DNA from: Bacteroidales bacterium
Lineage (GTDB): Bacteria; Bacteroidota; Bacteroidia; Bacteroidales; UBA932
Direction of reading: 5' to 3'
Assembly (NCBI GenBank): GCA_017962925.1
Contig: JAGCUK010000013.1
Location: 20,999 to 84,998, forward strand
Length of the DNA stretch: 64,000 nt
Of this stretch, positions 42,206 to 50,380 are shown in pieces (the stretch's first letter is position 1; every line of letters starts with the position of its first letter). A program made the position numbers and the translations under genes. Below the pieces are notes generated by a model. That model saw only the letters and a program-made list of their open reading frames with translations, had not been told where the DNA came from and searched no databases.

Positions 42206-44332
42206 TTACTCGGCCTCCAGCAGCAGTACGCGGCTGGACCAGTCGCTGCGCAGCGATGGTTTCACATCGTTCGTGGCCGGGATTTCCAGACCTGACTCCA
42301 TCAGGAAACGTCCGCTGAAACTCTTGCCTTCGTAGCGGAGGGGTTTCAGATCCAGCCGGTCAAGTTCGGTCACCTTATAGTTGCGGTCCGGATCAAGCCC
42401 GGAGAGGCGCAGGCGCGGGAGATGATCGTCGTAGAAGTTGCGTGTCCTCCACCAGTAAACCACGGCCTTGTCAAGCTTCTCGGAGGTGTACATCATGGAC
42501 GCGTATCCCTTTTCGTCGTAAGGAGATACGAGCCTGTGGATATCGCCGAACTGCACTATCGGGCGGATGCGCTTGTAGTCCGCTATCGCCTTGCGGCAGA
42601 TATCCTTCTCCTCATCAGTCATATTCTTAGGCTGGATCTCCATGCCCAGGCGGCCGCTCATCGCAACGTCTATCCTGTACTTCAGGGAAGTGGTCCGGCG
42701 CACGGTATGGTTGGGGGTGGCGCTGATGTGCGCTGCCATTGCGATGGCAGGGAAGAAGTAGGACGTTCCCCACTGGATGTAGATGCGTTGGAGGGCGTCG
42801 GTATTATCGGATACCCAAAACTCATCGAACCATGGCAGGACGCCCCAGTTGGCACGGCCACCGCCGGATGCGCAGTCCTGGATAGTGATGTCCGGGTAGG
42901 CCTCACGCACGCGGTCGCAGAGTGCGGCAAAGCCTTCCCAGTACGCGATATTGGAGCAATCCATTGCAAGGTTGGCGTTAGCATCCCACTTGATATAGGC
43001 GATGTCCGGATTCTCCTTCATCAGATTGTCTATTACGCTGAAGGCGAAGTCCTGCACTTCCTTCTTGGCAAGATTAAGCACCACCTGGGTGCCACCACGG
43101 CCCTGCACTATCTCACGGTTTTCACTCTTGACAATCCAGTCGGGATGAGCCTCGTAGAGTTCGCTCACGGTGTTGGTCATCTCCGGCTCCACCCAGATAC
43201 CGAACTTGATGCCTTTTTCGGTAGCCGCCTTGACCAGAGAGCCCACTCCGCCGGGGAGTTTGCGGGTATCCACCACCCAGTCTCCGAGGGAAGTATGGTC
43301 GTTGTTGCGGGGGTATTTGTCCCCGAACCAGCCATCGTCCATCACGAAAAGTTCTCCGCCCATGCCGGCGATATCGTCCATCATCTGGAACATTCCCTCT
43401 TCATTGATCTTGAAATAAACCCCCTCCCAGCTGTTCAGCAGGATCCTGCGCTCGGTGTCGCCGTGTTGGAGTTTGTATTTGCGGCCCCAGCGATGGAAAT
43501 TGCGGCTGGCTCCGCTCAGGCCGGCGTTGCTGAAAGTAAGCGCGAGATGGGGTGTGGCGAAGGATTTGCCCTTAGTTAATATAACATTGTCGTGCTCGGG
43601 GAGTATCCCTGCGAAGAAGTGGTGGAAGTCGGTTTCGTTAGTCTGGAAACGGAGTTCATAGTTTCCGCCCCAGCAGAGCGCTGCGCCGATTACCCTGCCG
43701 GCATCCTCACGGGGCTTGCCGTCCAGCGAGATCATCACCTCGGCATGGGAATACTGGGAGTTGCGGGCACCATCGATATTGCGTATCACTTTCCAACCGC
43801 GGGTAAGGGGCTCGGTATTCACCCGACCCTCGTTTGCCCAGGCACCGTAGAGGGTGGAAATCCACACGTCATCGCAGCGGATGGGCAGATGCCCGGAGTC
43901 GAAGCGGGTGAGAGTGAGGGGCTTCTTCCCTTCATTGACGGTTTCAGTCCAGGTCTCGATCATGTCCTGGTCCCGGAAGGTCTTGTAGTATATCTTAACC
44001 CTCAGAGGATAGTAATTGTCTTTGCAGTTGATGCAGAGTATCTGCCCTCCTTCCCAGGCTTGAATGGAGCTGTCCTCCACCCATAGCTGAACGGTGCGGT
44101 TGCCGTCCGGATGGATTGCGGCGAAAGCCGCTTCCTGGGTGCCTATAGTGCCATAGCAGGGGTAGGCTTTCTGGGCGGAATATGTGTCCAGAGCCCCCTT
44201 TGTGGCATCGGGAAGACGAGTGCCGTAGTAAACGATCCGGGCCTCTTCGCCGGGGGCGGCGGTAAGTGCCAGGGTGGTATTAGCGGTATTCAGGGCGATA
44301 ATACTTGCAAGTATTGCAAAAAGAGTTGACAT
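42206..44332 (-). CDS. GH36 alpha-galactosidase (exported)
   Basis: A 708-residue enzyme with an N-terminal hydrophobic signal (MSTLFAILASIIALNTANTT). The N-terminal beta-supersandwich is followed by a TIM barrel with LFVMDDGWFGDKYPRNND, GIKFGIWVEPEMTN, the nucleophile Asp in YIKWDANANLAMD (around 450), DCASGGGRANWG, and the acid/base Asp in EFWVSDNTDALQR (around 510). This is the complete GH36 set and length. It removes alpha-1,6-galactosyl branches, fitting galactomannan use with the neighbouring GH26/GH130 operon, with which it is convergent. Its promoter shares a 12-bp block with the 2-epimerase promoter. Confidence 0.95.
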   Translation of the reverse strand: MSTLFAILASIIALNTANTTLALTAAPGEEARIVYYGTRLPDATKGALDTYSAQKAYPCYGTIGTQEAAFAAIHPDGNRTVQLWVEDSSIQAWEGGQILCINCKDNYYPLRVKIYYKTFRDQDMIETWTETVNEGKKPLTLTRFDSGHLPIRCDDVWISTLYGAWANEGRVNTEPLTRGWKVIRNIDGARNSQYSHAEVMISLDGKPREDAGRVIGAALCWGGNYELRFQTNETDFHHFFAGILPEHDNVILTKGKSFATPHLALTFSNAGLSGASRNFHRWGRKYKLQHGDTERRILLNSWEGVYFKINEEGMFQMMDDIAGMGGELFVMDDGWFGDKYPRNNDHTSLGDWVVDTRKLPGGVGSLVKAATEKGIKFGIWVEPEMTNTVSELYEAHPDWIVKSENREIVQGRGGTQVVLNLAKKEVQDFAFSVIDNLMKENPDIAYIKWDANANLAMDCSNIAYWEGFAALCDRVREAYPDITIQDCASGGGRANWGVLPWFDEFWVSDNTDALQRIYIQWGTSYFFPAIAMAAHISATPNHTVRRTTSLKYRIDVAMSGRLGMEIQPKNMTDEEKDICRKAIADYKRIRPIVQFGDIHRLVSPYDEKGYASMMYTSEKLDKAVVYWWRTRNFYDDHLPRLRLSGLDPDRNYKVTELDRLDLKPLRYEGKSFSGRFLMESGLEIPATNDVKPSLRSDWSSRVLLLEAE

Positions 44333-44355
44333 AATGCGTTATTCAATTGTTTTCA

Positions 44356-44363
44356 CGAAGATA
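44356..44363 (-). promoter_or_regulatory. Probable -7 element TATCTTCG for the alpha-galactosidase gene
   Basis: One mismatch from TAnnTTTG on the minus strand, 23 bp from the ATG at 44332. The extended 12-bp block (44356-44367) is identical to that before the 2-epimerase gene. Confidence 0.45.
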
Positions 44364-44367
44364 CGAA

Positions 44368-44381
44368 TTATTTGTAAATAA
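44368..44381. repeat. Palindrome TTATTT-GT-AAATAA between the alpha-galactosidase and uvrA promoters
   Basis: Two perfect 6-bp arms with a 2-bp centre, located just upstream of both divergent -7 elements. Position is suggestive of an operator; AT-rich chance symmetry cannot be excluded. Confidence 0.35.
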
Positions 44382-44383
44382 CT

Positions 44384-44391
44384 TATATTTG
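44384..44391 (+). promoter_or_regulatory. -7 promoter element TATATTTG for uvrA
   Basis: Exact TAnnTTTG match 8 bp before the ATG at 44400, so the uvrA leader would be only a few nucleotides long. A GTG at 44391 overlaps the element and is rejected as start. Confidence 0.6.
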
Positions 44392-44399
44392 TGTTTCGA

Positions 44400-47261
44400 A
44401 TGAACAAGGAGCAGTATATAAAGATACGTGGTGCTAAGGCCCATAACCTGAAAAATGTCGATGTGGATATCCCGCGCGGCAAGTTCACGGTCATAACAGG
44501 GCTCAGCGGCAGCGGCAAGAGCTCCCTCGCCTTCGATACCATCTATGCCGAAGGCCAGCGCCGCTATCTCAATACACTCTCTCCCTACGCCAAGCATTTC
44601 ATGGGGATACTGGACAAGCCCCAGGTAGAAAGCATCGAGGGGCTGAGCCCTATCATCGCCATCGAGCAGAAAACCACCGGCAACAATCCCCGCTCCACGG
44701 TTGGCACCATTACCGAAATCTCCGACTTCTTGCGTCTGCTCTACGCCCGCGCATCCACCGCCTATTCGCCCGTCAGCGGCAAGGAGATGGTGCGTTATAC
44801 CGACGAGCAGATAGTGGACCTGATAATGCGCGAGTACGCCGGCCGTAAGTGCCTGCTGCTTTCGCCTCTGGTGCGCGGCCGCAAGGGCCATTACCGCGAG
44901 CTGTTCGAGAGCTTGCGCAAGAAAGGATATGCCCAGGTGCGTATCGACGGCGAAATCCTGAGCCTGAACGAAGTCGAGTCCCTGGACCGCTACAAGGGGC
45001 ATTTCATCGAGCTGGTGATAGATAAGCTGAAGCCGGGGGAGGGCGACGAAAAGCGCGTCCGTGCCTCGGTGATGACGGCCCTGAACATGGGCAAGGGCTC
45101 GCTCGCCATACTCGACCACGAAACCGATACCCTCCATCATTACTCCAAGCATCTGGTGGATCCGGAAACGGGTGTTTCCCTTCAGGAACCCGCGCCACAT
45201 ACCTTCTCCTTCAATTCTCCTGAAGGATACTGCCCTCATTGCAAGGGCCTTGGGACGGTGGTGGACGTGAATCCGGAAACCATCATCCCCGATCCTTCCA
45301 AGAGCATCGCGGACGGCGGTATAGTGCCGCTGGGAAAGGTGCGGGAGAACAAGAAGTTCGAGGTGATACGGGCCATCGCCCGCAAGTATAATTTCTCTTT
45401 GCATGAGCCGATCGCGGCGCTGCCGGATGAGGTGGTGTCCCTGTTGGTTTATGGCTCCGACGAGTTCTTCCGCATCGGGGACGGGATGAGTTCCCAGATG
45501 GTCAACTGGCCGGGGATAGTGGACCATATAGAAGATAAAGTGGTCTGCCCCGTCTGCCACGGCACTCGGCTTCGCGAGGAGACGAATTGTTTCAAGATAG
45601 ACGGAAAGACGATTTCCGAGGTTTCGGCCATGGAAATCAGCGAGTTGCATGAGTGGCTGGGGACTCTCCCCGGCAAGCTCTCGCACCGCGCCGGCACCAT
45701 CGCACGGGACATCCTGAAGGAACTGCGGGACCGTGTTTCCTTCCTGATGGATGTGGGTCTGGATTATCTCTCACTGGACCGTGCCACCGGTTCGCTTTCC
45801 GGCGGCGAAGGCCAGCGCATCCGCCTCGCCACCCAGATCGGCTCGCGCCTGGTAAACGTTATCTACATTCTAGATGAACCCTCCATCGGCCTGCACCAGC
45901 GGGACAATATAAAATTGATCAATTCCCTGAAGGAACTTCGCGACGAGGGAAATACGGTGCTGGTGGTGGAGCATGACGAGGCGACGATGAGAGCGGCGGA
46001 CTGGCTGACGGATGTCGGTCCCGGCGCTGGGGATGAAGGGGGCCGTATTATATACAACGGTCCGGCGGAAGGTGCTCCCCCTGAGGGAGTTCGTCCTGCG
46101 GACTCACCCCACCATCCCTTCGGGACGGTCCCCCCGCTATCGAACCGCGGGTGTTACGTCCCTCAGGGGGAAGCCCTTCCGCCGGACACGGCGCTCAGAT
46201 CCGCCACCCTGCGGTACCTGAATCGCGAAGAGAGAATCGAGGTGCCGAAGAAAAGACGCCCGGGGAACGGGAAAGTGCTGACGCTGAAGGGAGCGAGCGG
46301 AAACAATCTGAAAAACCTGACGGTGGATTTCCCGCTGGGCCGCATCATCGGCGTGGCCGGCGTCAGCGGCAGTGGCAAAAGCTCCCTCATCAACGAAACC
46401 CTCGTCCCCATCCTCAAGAAAAAATTCTATCGCTCGGTGGAGAAACCCCTTCCCTACGAAGATCTGGATGGCATCCGCAACATAGACAAAATAATAGAGG
46501 TGGATCAGAGCCCCATCGGCCGCACCCCCAGGAGCAACCCCGCCACTTTCACCGGCGTATTCGATGACATCCGCGCTCTTTTCGAGGATACCCCGGACGC
46601 AAAGGTGCGCGGCTTCAAGGCTGGCCGCTTCTCCTTCAATGTGGCCGGCGGACGCTGCGAGGAATGCAAGGGCGCCGGAATAAAGTTGATCGAGATGAAC
46701 TTCCTCCCCAGCGTGAATGTGCCCTGCGAAGTCTGCGGCGGCAAACGCTACAAGGAGGATACGCTGGCGGTCCATTACAAAGGGAAAAACATCAACGACG
46801 TGCTGGAAATGAGCATCAACGAGGCCTATGAGTTCTTCGGCAAAAACCCGAAGATCGCCCCCAAGCTCAAGGCACTGGTAGATGTAGGTCTAGGATATGT
46901 GCGGCTGGGCCAAAGCTCGGTAACACTGTCGGGCGGAGAGAGCCAGCGCATGAAGCTGGCCGCGGAGTTGTTCCGCAAGAGCACAGGCAACACCCTGTAT
47001 ATTTTGGACGAGCCCACGACCGGGCTGCATTTCGAAGATATAAAGACACTTCTCGGCGTGCTGAATCAACTCGCCGACCAAGGCAATACGATAATAATAA
47101 TTGAACATAATCTGGACGTGCTGAAGAGCGTGGACTACCTCATCGACATGGGCCCCGAAGGTGGGCGCAAAGGTGGAAGGATCGTAGCTGCAGGTACTCC
47201 GGAGCAGGTTGCGGCCGACAAGAAATCGGTGACCGGACCTTATTTGAAAAAGATGTTATGA
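44400..47261 (+). CDS. uvrA: UvrABC excinuclease subunit A carrying an in-frame palindromic insertion
   Basis: A 953-residue damage-recognition ATPase of nucleotide excision repair. Both ABC modules are intact. Module one has Walker A GLSGSGKSSLAF near 35, zinc cysteines CPHCKGLG and CPVCHGTR, signature LSGGEGQRIRLATQ and Walker B YILDEPSIGLHQRD. Module two has GVSGSGKSSLINE, CEECKGAG and CEVCGGKRY, LSGGESQRMKLA and LDEPTTGLHFEDI. Between them, residues about 554-596 form a proline-rich stretch with no resemblance to UvrA, encoded by a 126-bp palindromic element (separate entry). It falls in the linker between the two ATPase halves and keeps the frame, so the protein is probably functional. 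The start ATG 44400 gives MNKEQYIKIRGAKAHNLKNV. Confidence 0.97.
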   Translation: MNKEQYIKIRGAKAHNLKNVDVDIPRGKFTVITGLSGSGKSSLAFDTIYAEGQRRYLNTLSPYAKHFMGILDKPQVESIEGLSPIIAIEQKTTGNNPRSTVGTITEISDFLRLLYARASTAYSPVSGKEMVRYTDEQIVDLIMREYAGRKCLLLSPLVRGRKGHYRELFESLRKKGYAQVRIDGEILSLNEVESLDRYKGHFIELVIDKLKPGEGDEKRVRASVMTALNMGKGSLAILDHETDTLHHYSKHLVDPETGVSLQEPAPHTFSFNSPEGYCPHCKGLGTVVDVNPETIIPDPSKSIADGGIVPLGKVRENKKFEVIRAIARKYNFSLHEPIAALPDEVVSLLVYGSDEFFRIGDGMSSQMVNWPGIVDHIEDKVVCPVCHGTRLREETNCFKIDGKTISEVSAMEISELHEWLGTLPGKLSHRAGTIARDILKELRDRVSFLMDVGLDYLSLDRATGSLSGGEGQRIRLATQIGSRLVNVIYILDEPSIGLHQRDNIKLINSLKELRDEGNTVLVVEHDEATMRAADWLTDVGPGAGDEGGRIIYNGPAEGAPPEGVRPADSPHHPFGTVPPLSNRGCYVPQGEALPPDTALRSATLRYLNREERIEVPKKRRPGNGKVLTLKGASGNNLKNLTVDFPLGRIIGVAGVSGSGKSSLINETLVPILKKKFYRSVEKPLPYEDLDGIRNIDKIIEVDQSPIGRTPRSNPATFTGVFDDIRALFEDTPDAKVRGFKAGRFSFNVAGGRCEECKGAGIKLIEMNFLPSVNVPCEVCGGKRYKEDTLAVHYKGKNINDVLEMSINEAYEFFGKNPKIAPKLKALVDVGLGYVRLGQSSVTLSGGESQRMKLAAELFRKSTGNTLYILDEPTTGLHFEDIKTLLGVLNQLADQGNTIIIIEHNLDVLKSVDYLIDMGPEGGRKGGRIVAAGTPEQVAADKKSVTGPYLKKML
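46061..46186. repeat. Palindromic element (28-bp imperfect inverted arms) inserted in frame in uvrA
   Basis: The left arm (46061-46088) and right arm (46159-46186) are reverse complements at 25 of 28 positions. The 70-bp interior holds three more hairpins: GTCC-TGC-GGAC (around 46093-46103), an 8-bp stem around a TTC loop (about 46113-46131), and CCCGC/GCGGG (about 46133-46151), whose minus-strand loop reads GGTTCGATA. Folded, it forms a cloverleaf-like four-way structure. It is 126 bp, a multiple of three without stop codons in the uvrA frame, and translates to a Pro/Gly-rich peptide. It resembles in behaviour the protein-coding palindromic elements known from Rickettsia. No second copy is seen in this window. 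Confidence 0.8.
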
Positions 47262-48268
47262 GCGAAGAAATCTCCAAAATCGAAGCGGCCCGCCGCGAAT
47301 ATGCGGACTGGTGTTCTGCAGTCGGAATCGACACCATCGAAAAACTGAACAGTGTGCTTGCTGACGGGCAGGCTATCCGCCTCATCAATCTGTGCGAGGC
47401 AAGGCAGGAGCGCAAATATGCCGAGATCGCCAATCAGATCTTCTGGCACAAAAAGAAAACCAAGATCGTGATGATGTCGGGTCCGTCATCGAGCGGCAAG
47501 ACCAGCAGTTCCCTTCGCATCGCGCAGCAGTGCCAGGTGTTGGGTCTGAACCCCAAGGTGATAGAGCTGGACAATTATTTCGTGGACCGTGAGCATACTC
47601 CGAAGGACGAGAACGGAGAGTATGATTTCGAGAGCCTCGGCGCCATGAACGTGGATCTCCTTAACGAAAACCTGAACGACCTGCTGGCCGGGAAAGAGAT
47701 AATTGTTCCCAAATTCGATTTCAAGGAAGGCAAGACTATCTTCGACGAGAATCGCCGCATGAAGCTGGAAGAGAACGATATGCTCTTCATGGAGGGCATC
47801 CACGCGCTGAATCCCGCGCTTACGCCCGACGTGGACCGCAACCGCATCTACAACGTTTATATCTCTGCCCTGACCGCCCTCCCCGGCGGCCACAAGGAGC
47901 ACGGTTCCACCACCGACAAGAGGCTGCTCCGCCGCATCGTCAGGGACAACCGCGTCCGCGGCATCAGCCCCGAGGAAAACATCCTCCGCTGGCCGAGCGT
48001 CCGCAGGGGAGAGACCCGCAACATCTTCCCCTTCGAGGAAAACGCCCGCGTGGTGTTCAACTCATCTACTCTCTATGACCTGCCGCTGCTGAAATACTAT
48101 GCAGAACCTCTGCTTTACGGGGTCACGGAGGCATCTCCCGCCTATCAGAAGGCTCAGGACCTGCTCAAATTCATAGAACCCGTCATCGCCCTCAAACCCA
48201 TGGAGATCGCTGCCATCCCTCCGACCTCCATCATGCGCGAATTCATCGGCGGACAGACGCTGGCATAA
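47258..48268 (+). CDS. Uridine-kinase-like nucleoside kinase (short form)
   Basis: A 336-residue P-loop kinase whose ATG overlaps the uvrA stop (ATGA). Residues about 1-65 are helical (ending ANQIFWHKKKTKIVMM). The Walker A loop is SGPSSSGKTSSS near 70-81. VIELDNYFVDREHTPKDENG followed by YDFESLGAMN is the uridine-kinase substrate region. The lid has DKRLLRRIVRDNRVRG and the C-terminus is helical. Bacteroidota relatives are often longer, with a threonyl-tRNA-synthetase-like N-terminal region; that part is absent here. Expected reaction: NTP-dependent phosphorylation of a nucleoside, but substrate preference cannot be read from sequence. Confidence 0.85.
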   Translation: MSEEISKIEAARREYADWCSAVGIDTIEKLNSVLADGQAIRLINLCEARQERKYAEIANQIFWHKKKTKIVMMSGPSSSGKTSSSLRIAQQCQVLGLNPKVIELDNYFVDREHTPKDENGEYDFESLGAMNVDLLNENLNDLLAGKEIIVPKFDFKEGKTIFDENRRMKLEENDMLFMEGIHALNPALTPDVDRNRIYNVYISALTALPGGHKEHGSTTDKRLLRRIVRDNRVRGISPEENILRWPSVRRGETRNIFPFEENARVVFNSSTLYDLPLLKYYAEPLLYGVTEASPAYQKAQDLLKFIEPVIALKPMEIAAIPPTSIMREFIGGQTLA

Positions 48269-50376
48269 TGATGCATCCTCTGAAAACTCTGGCTCTCGCT
48301 ATTCTGGCAGTCGCATTTTGTGCCTGTCGGGCGGATTCGCTGGAGAATGAGAGGATGCGTGTGCAATTCGATACTGCCACCGGCGCCCCGGTTTCGATGG
48401 TTCATAAGTCCGGGGAAAGCGCCGGAGAGGAGATGCTGCTCAAAAGCATCCCCGTGTGGGAGTTGAGAGGCGTTTCCGACAGTCTGCTGGCTCAGGCCGG
48501 GCAAGTCAAAAGCATAAGGAAGGTCGGCCGAGGGACGCTGAAAATGCGTTGGGCCGCGGAATCGGGGGTGGAAGTATGCGCTACCGTACGCCTCGACAAA
48601 AAAGATTCGATGCTCCACTGGGGGCTTGCTCTGAAAGGGCTTTCGTCCATTGAAGAACCGGTGACCGTGTGCTATCCCGTGCTCTGTTTCAGGAAGATGG
48701 AGAATGAGGATCTGGCCGTCTCCAGCTGGCTCGGGAGGCTGGAAAAAGACCCCCGCTCCGGCATCGGCCCGGAGAAACCGGTAGTCCGTTTCAGCCACGA
48801 CAGTCCCGGGCAGATGTCCATGCAGATGATGGCTTTGTATGACAGGGAAGCCGAGGCCGGGATGTATCTTGCCACCAACGATGCCTCTTCCTATACAAAG
48901 AACTATACCATAGAGTTCGATACGATCAGTACTTGCTTCAAGATCAAGCATTTCCCGGCTTTCGGGGAGGGGAGTTTCTCTCCCGCTTATGAGGTGATTA
49001 CCGGCCCGTTCGAAGGGGATTGGCTGTCCGCCGCAAAGATCTACCGCAGGTGGGCGAAGGAGCAACGCTGGTGCAAGCAGAGCAGGCTGGCAAATCATAC
49101 TATACCCGAATGGGTGCTCAATACCGGGCTGTGGGTGTGGAACCGCGGCAGGTCGGAGAACGTTCTGCCGGATGCAGTGCATCTTCAGCAGGAATCCGGC
49201 CTCCCCGTGAGCGTGCTGTGGCACTGGTGGTGCGGATGTGGGCACGATGAGGATTTCCCTCATTATCTGCCTCCGCGGGAGGGCGCGGAGAGTTTCCGGG
49301 ATGCAGTGCAAAAGGCGGCGAGTGAGAATTTAAACAGCCTGGTTTACATTAATTCCTTCCGCTGGGGCACGTCCGTCTCCGATTGGGAGGATGCGCTGCC
49401 GTATTCTTTGAAAAAAGCGTCTGGAGAGCCTTCTACGGCCGTTTCCAACGCCTTTACCAGGCATGAGATTGCGGCGATGTGCCTCGCCTGCGATTATTGG
49501 ACGGATCGATATGTTGGGATGGCGGATACGCTGTTGAGGGATTATGGCGTGGGCGGCATCTATATGGATGAAGCCTGCCTCGCATTGCGCTGTTTCGATC
49601 CGAACCACGGGCATCCGCTTTCCGGGGGCAGTTACTGGTATGAAGATTTCTCCAGGATGGCTTCGCGCATCCGGGAGAAGGATGCCGGCGCCGTTCTTGC
49701 CGGTGAGGGATCGGGGGAGGATTGGATATCGGATCTCGATCTGTTCCTGACGCTAGCCGTCAGCAGGGAAAGGTACATCGGCGGCGATGCCGAGGCTATC
49801 CCGCTCTTCCAGGCGGTATATCACGATTATGCGATAAGTTTTGGCAGTTACAGTTCACTGGTGTATCCTCCTTACGATGAACTCTGGCCCGCTGAGCACC
49901 GGCCGAAGGGTTGCGAGACCCTGCTTCCGGACAGATACAATATGCAATTCAGGATGGAGCAGGCGCGTTCGTTCGTGTTCGGCATGCAGCCGATGATTGC
50001 AAACTACCATGCATTTCTCGATGAAATGCGCGAGCCGGAGATGGACTTCCTGAGACGCCTTGCGGAAACCCGTCGGGAGTATGCTAAGTATTTGCTTTTC
50101 GGCGAGATGGAAAGAACTCCGGCAATGGATGTTCCTTATGCGGAAATCGATATTTCGAAAGTGTCAATCTATGCATTCACCGATGGGAAATCCGCTGCCG
50201 AAATAAAGAAAAACGTGCCCTTGCTTTATAGTGGGATGTGGAAGGCGAAGGATGGGGAATCGGCCTTGTTTATAGTCAATATCTGCGATGAACCTCAGCG
50301 TCTGGCTTTCGCCGACGGCACCGAAATAGAAGATCCCTGGATCGAGCCCCGGGGCATCCGTGTAATAGAATTCTAA
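48268..50376 (+). CDS. DUF6259-like putative glycoside hydrolase lipoprotein
   Basis: A 702-residue lipoprotein (signal MMHPLKTLALAILAVAFCAC). Residues about 25-270 are beta-rich (LENERMRVQFDTATGAPVSMV, as in N-terminal sandwich domains of clan GH-D-like enzymes). The middle is a TIM-barrel-like region with PVSVLWHWWCGCGHDEDFPHY, SLVYINSFRWGTS, GVGGIYMDEACLALRCFD and GAVLAGEGSGEDWISDLD. The Asp in YMDE and the Glu in GEGSGED are plausible catalytic carboxylates. This architecture matches the uncharacterised DUF6259 family as I know it; enzymatic activity is not demonstrated from sequence. It overlaps the kinase stop by one base (TAATG) and precedes an MFS transporter by 4 bp, so enzyme and transporter are likely partners. 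Confidence 0.7.
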   Translation: MMHPLKTLALAILAVAFCACRADSLENERMRVQFDTATGAPVSMVHKSGESAGEEMLLKSIPVWELRGVSDSLLAQAGQVKSIRKVGRGTLKMRWAAESGVEVCATVRLDKKDSMLHWGLALKGLSSIEEPVTVCYPVLCFRKMENEDLAVSSWLGRLEKDPRSGIGPEKPVVRFSHDSPGQMSMQMMALYDREAEAGMYLATNDASSYTKNYTIEFDTISTCFKIKHFPAFGEGSFSPAYEVITGPFEGDWLSAAKIYRRWAKEQRWCKQSRLANHTIPEWVLNTGLWVWNRGRSENVLPDAVHLQQESGLPVSVLWHWWCGCGHDEDFPHYLPPREGAESFRDAVQKAASENLNSLVYINSFRWGTSVSDWEDALPYSLKKASGEPSTAVSNAFTRHEIAAMCLACDYWTDRYVGMADTLLRDYGVGGIYMDEACLALRCFDPNHGHPLSGGSYWYEDFSRMASRIREKDAGAVLAGEGSGEDWISDLDLFLTLAVSRERYIGGDAEAIPLFQAVYHDYAISFGSYSSLVYPPYDELWPAEHRPKGCETLLPDRYNMQFRMEQARSFVFGMQPMIANYHAFLDEMREPEMDFLRRLAETRREYAKYLLFGEMERTPAMDVPYAEIDISKVSIYAFTDGKSAAEIKKNVPLLYSGMWKAKDGESALFIVNICDEPQRLAFADGTEIEDPWIEPRGIRVIEF

Positions 50377-50380
50377 GCAT

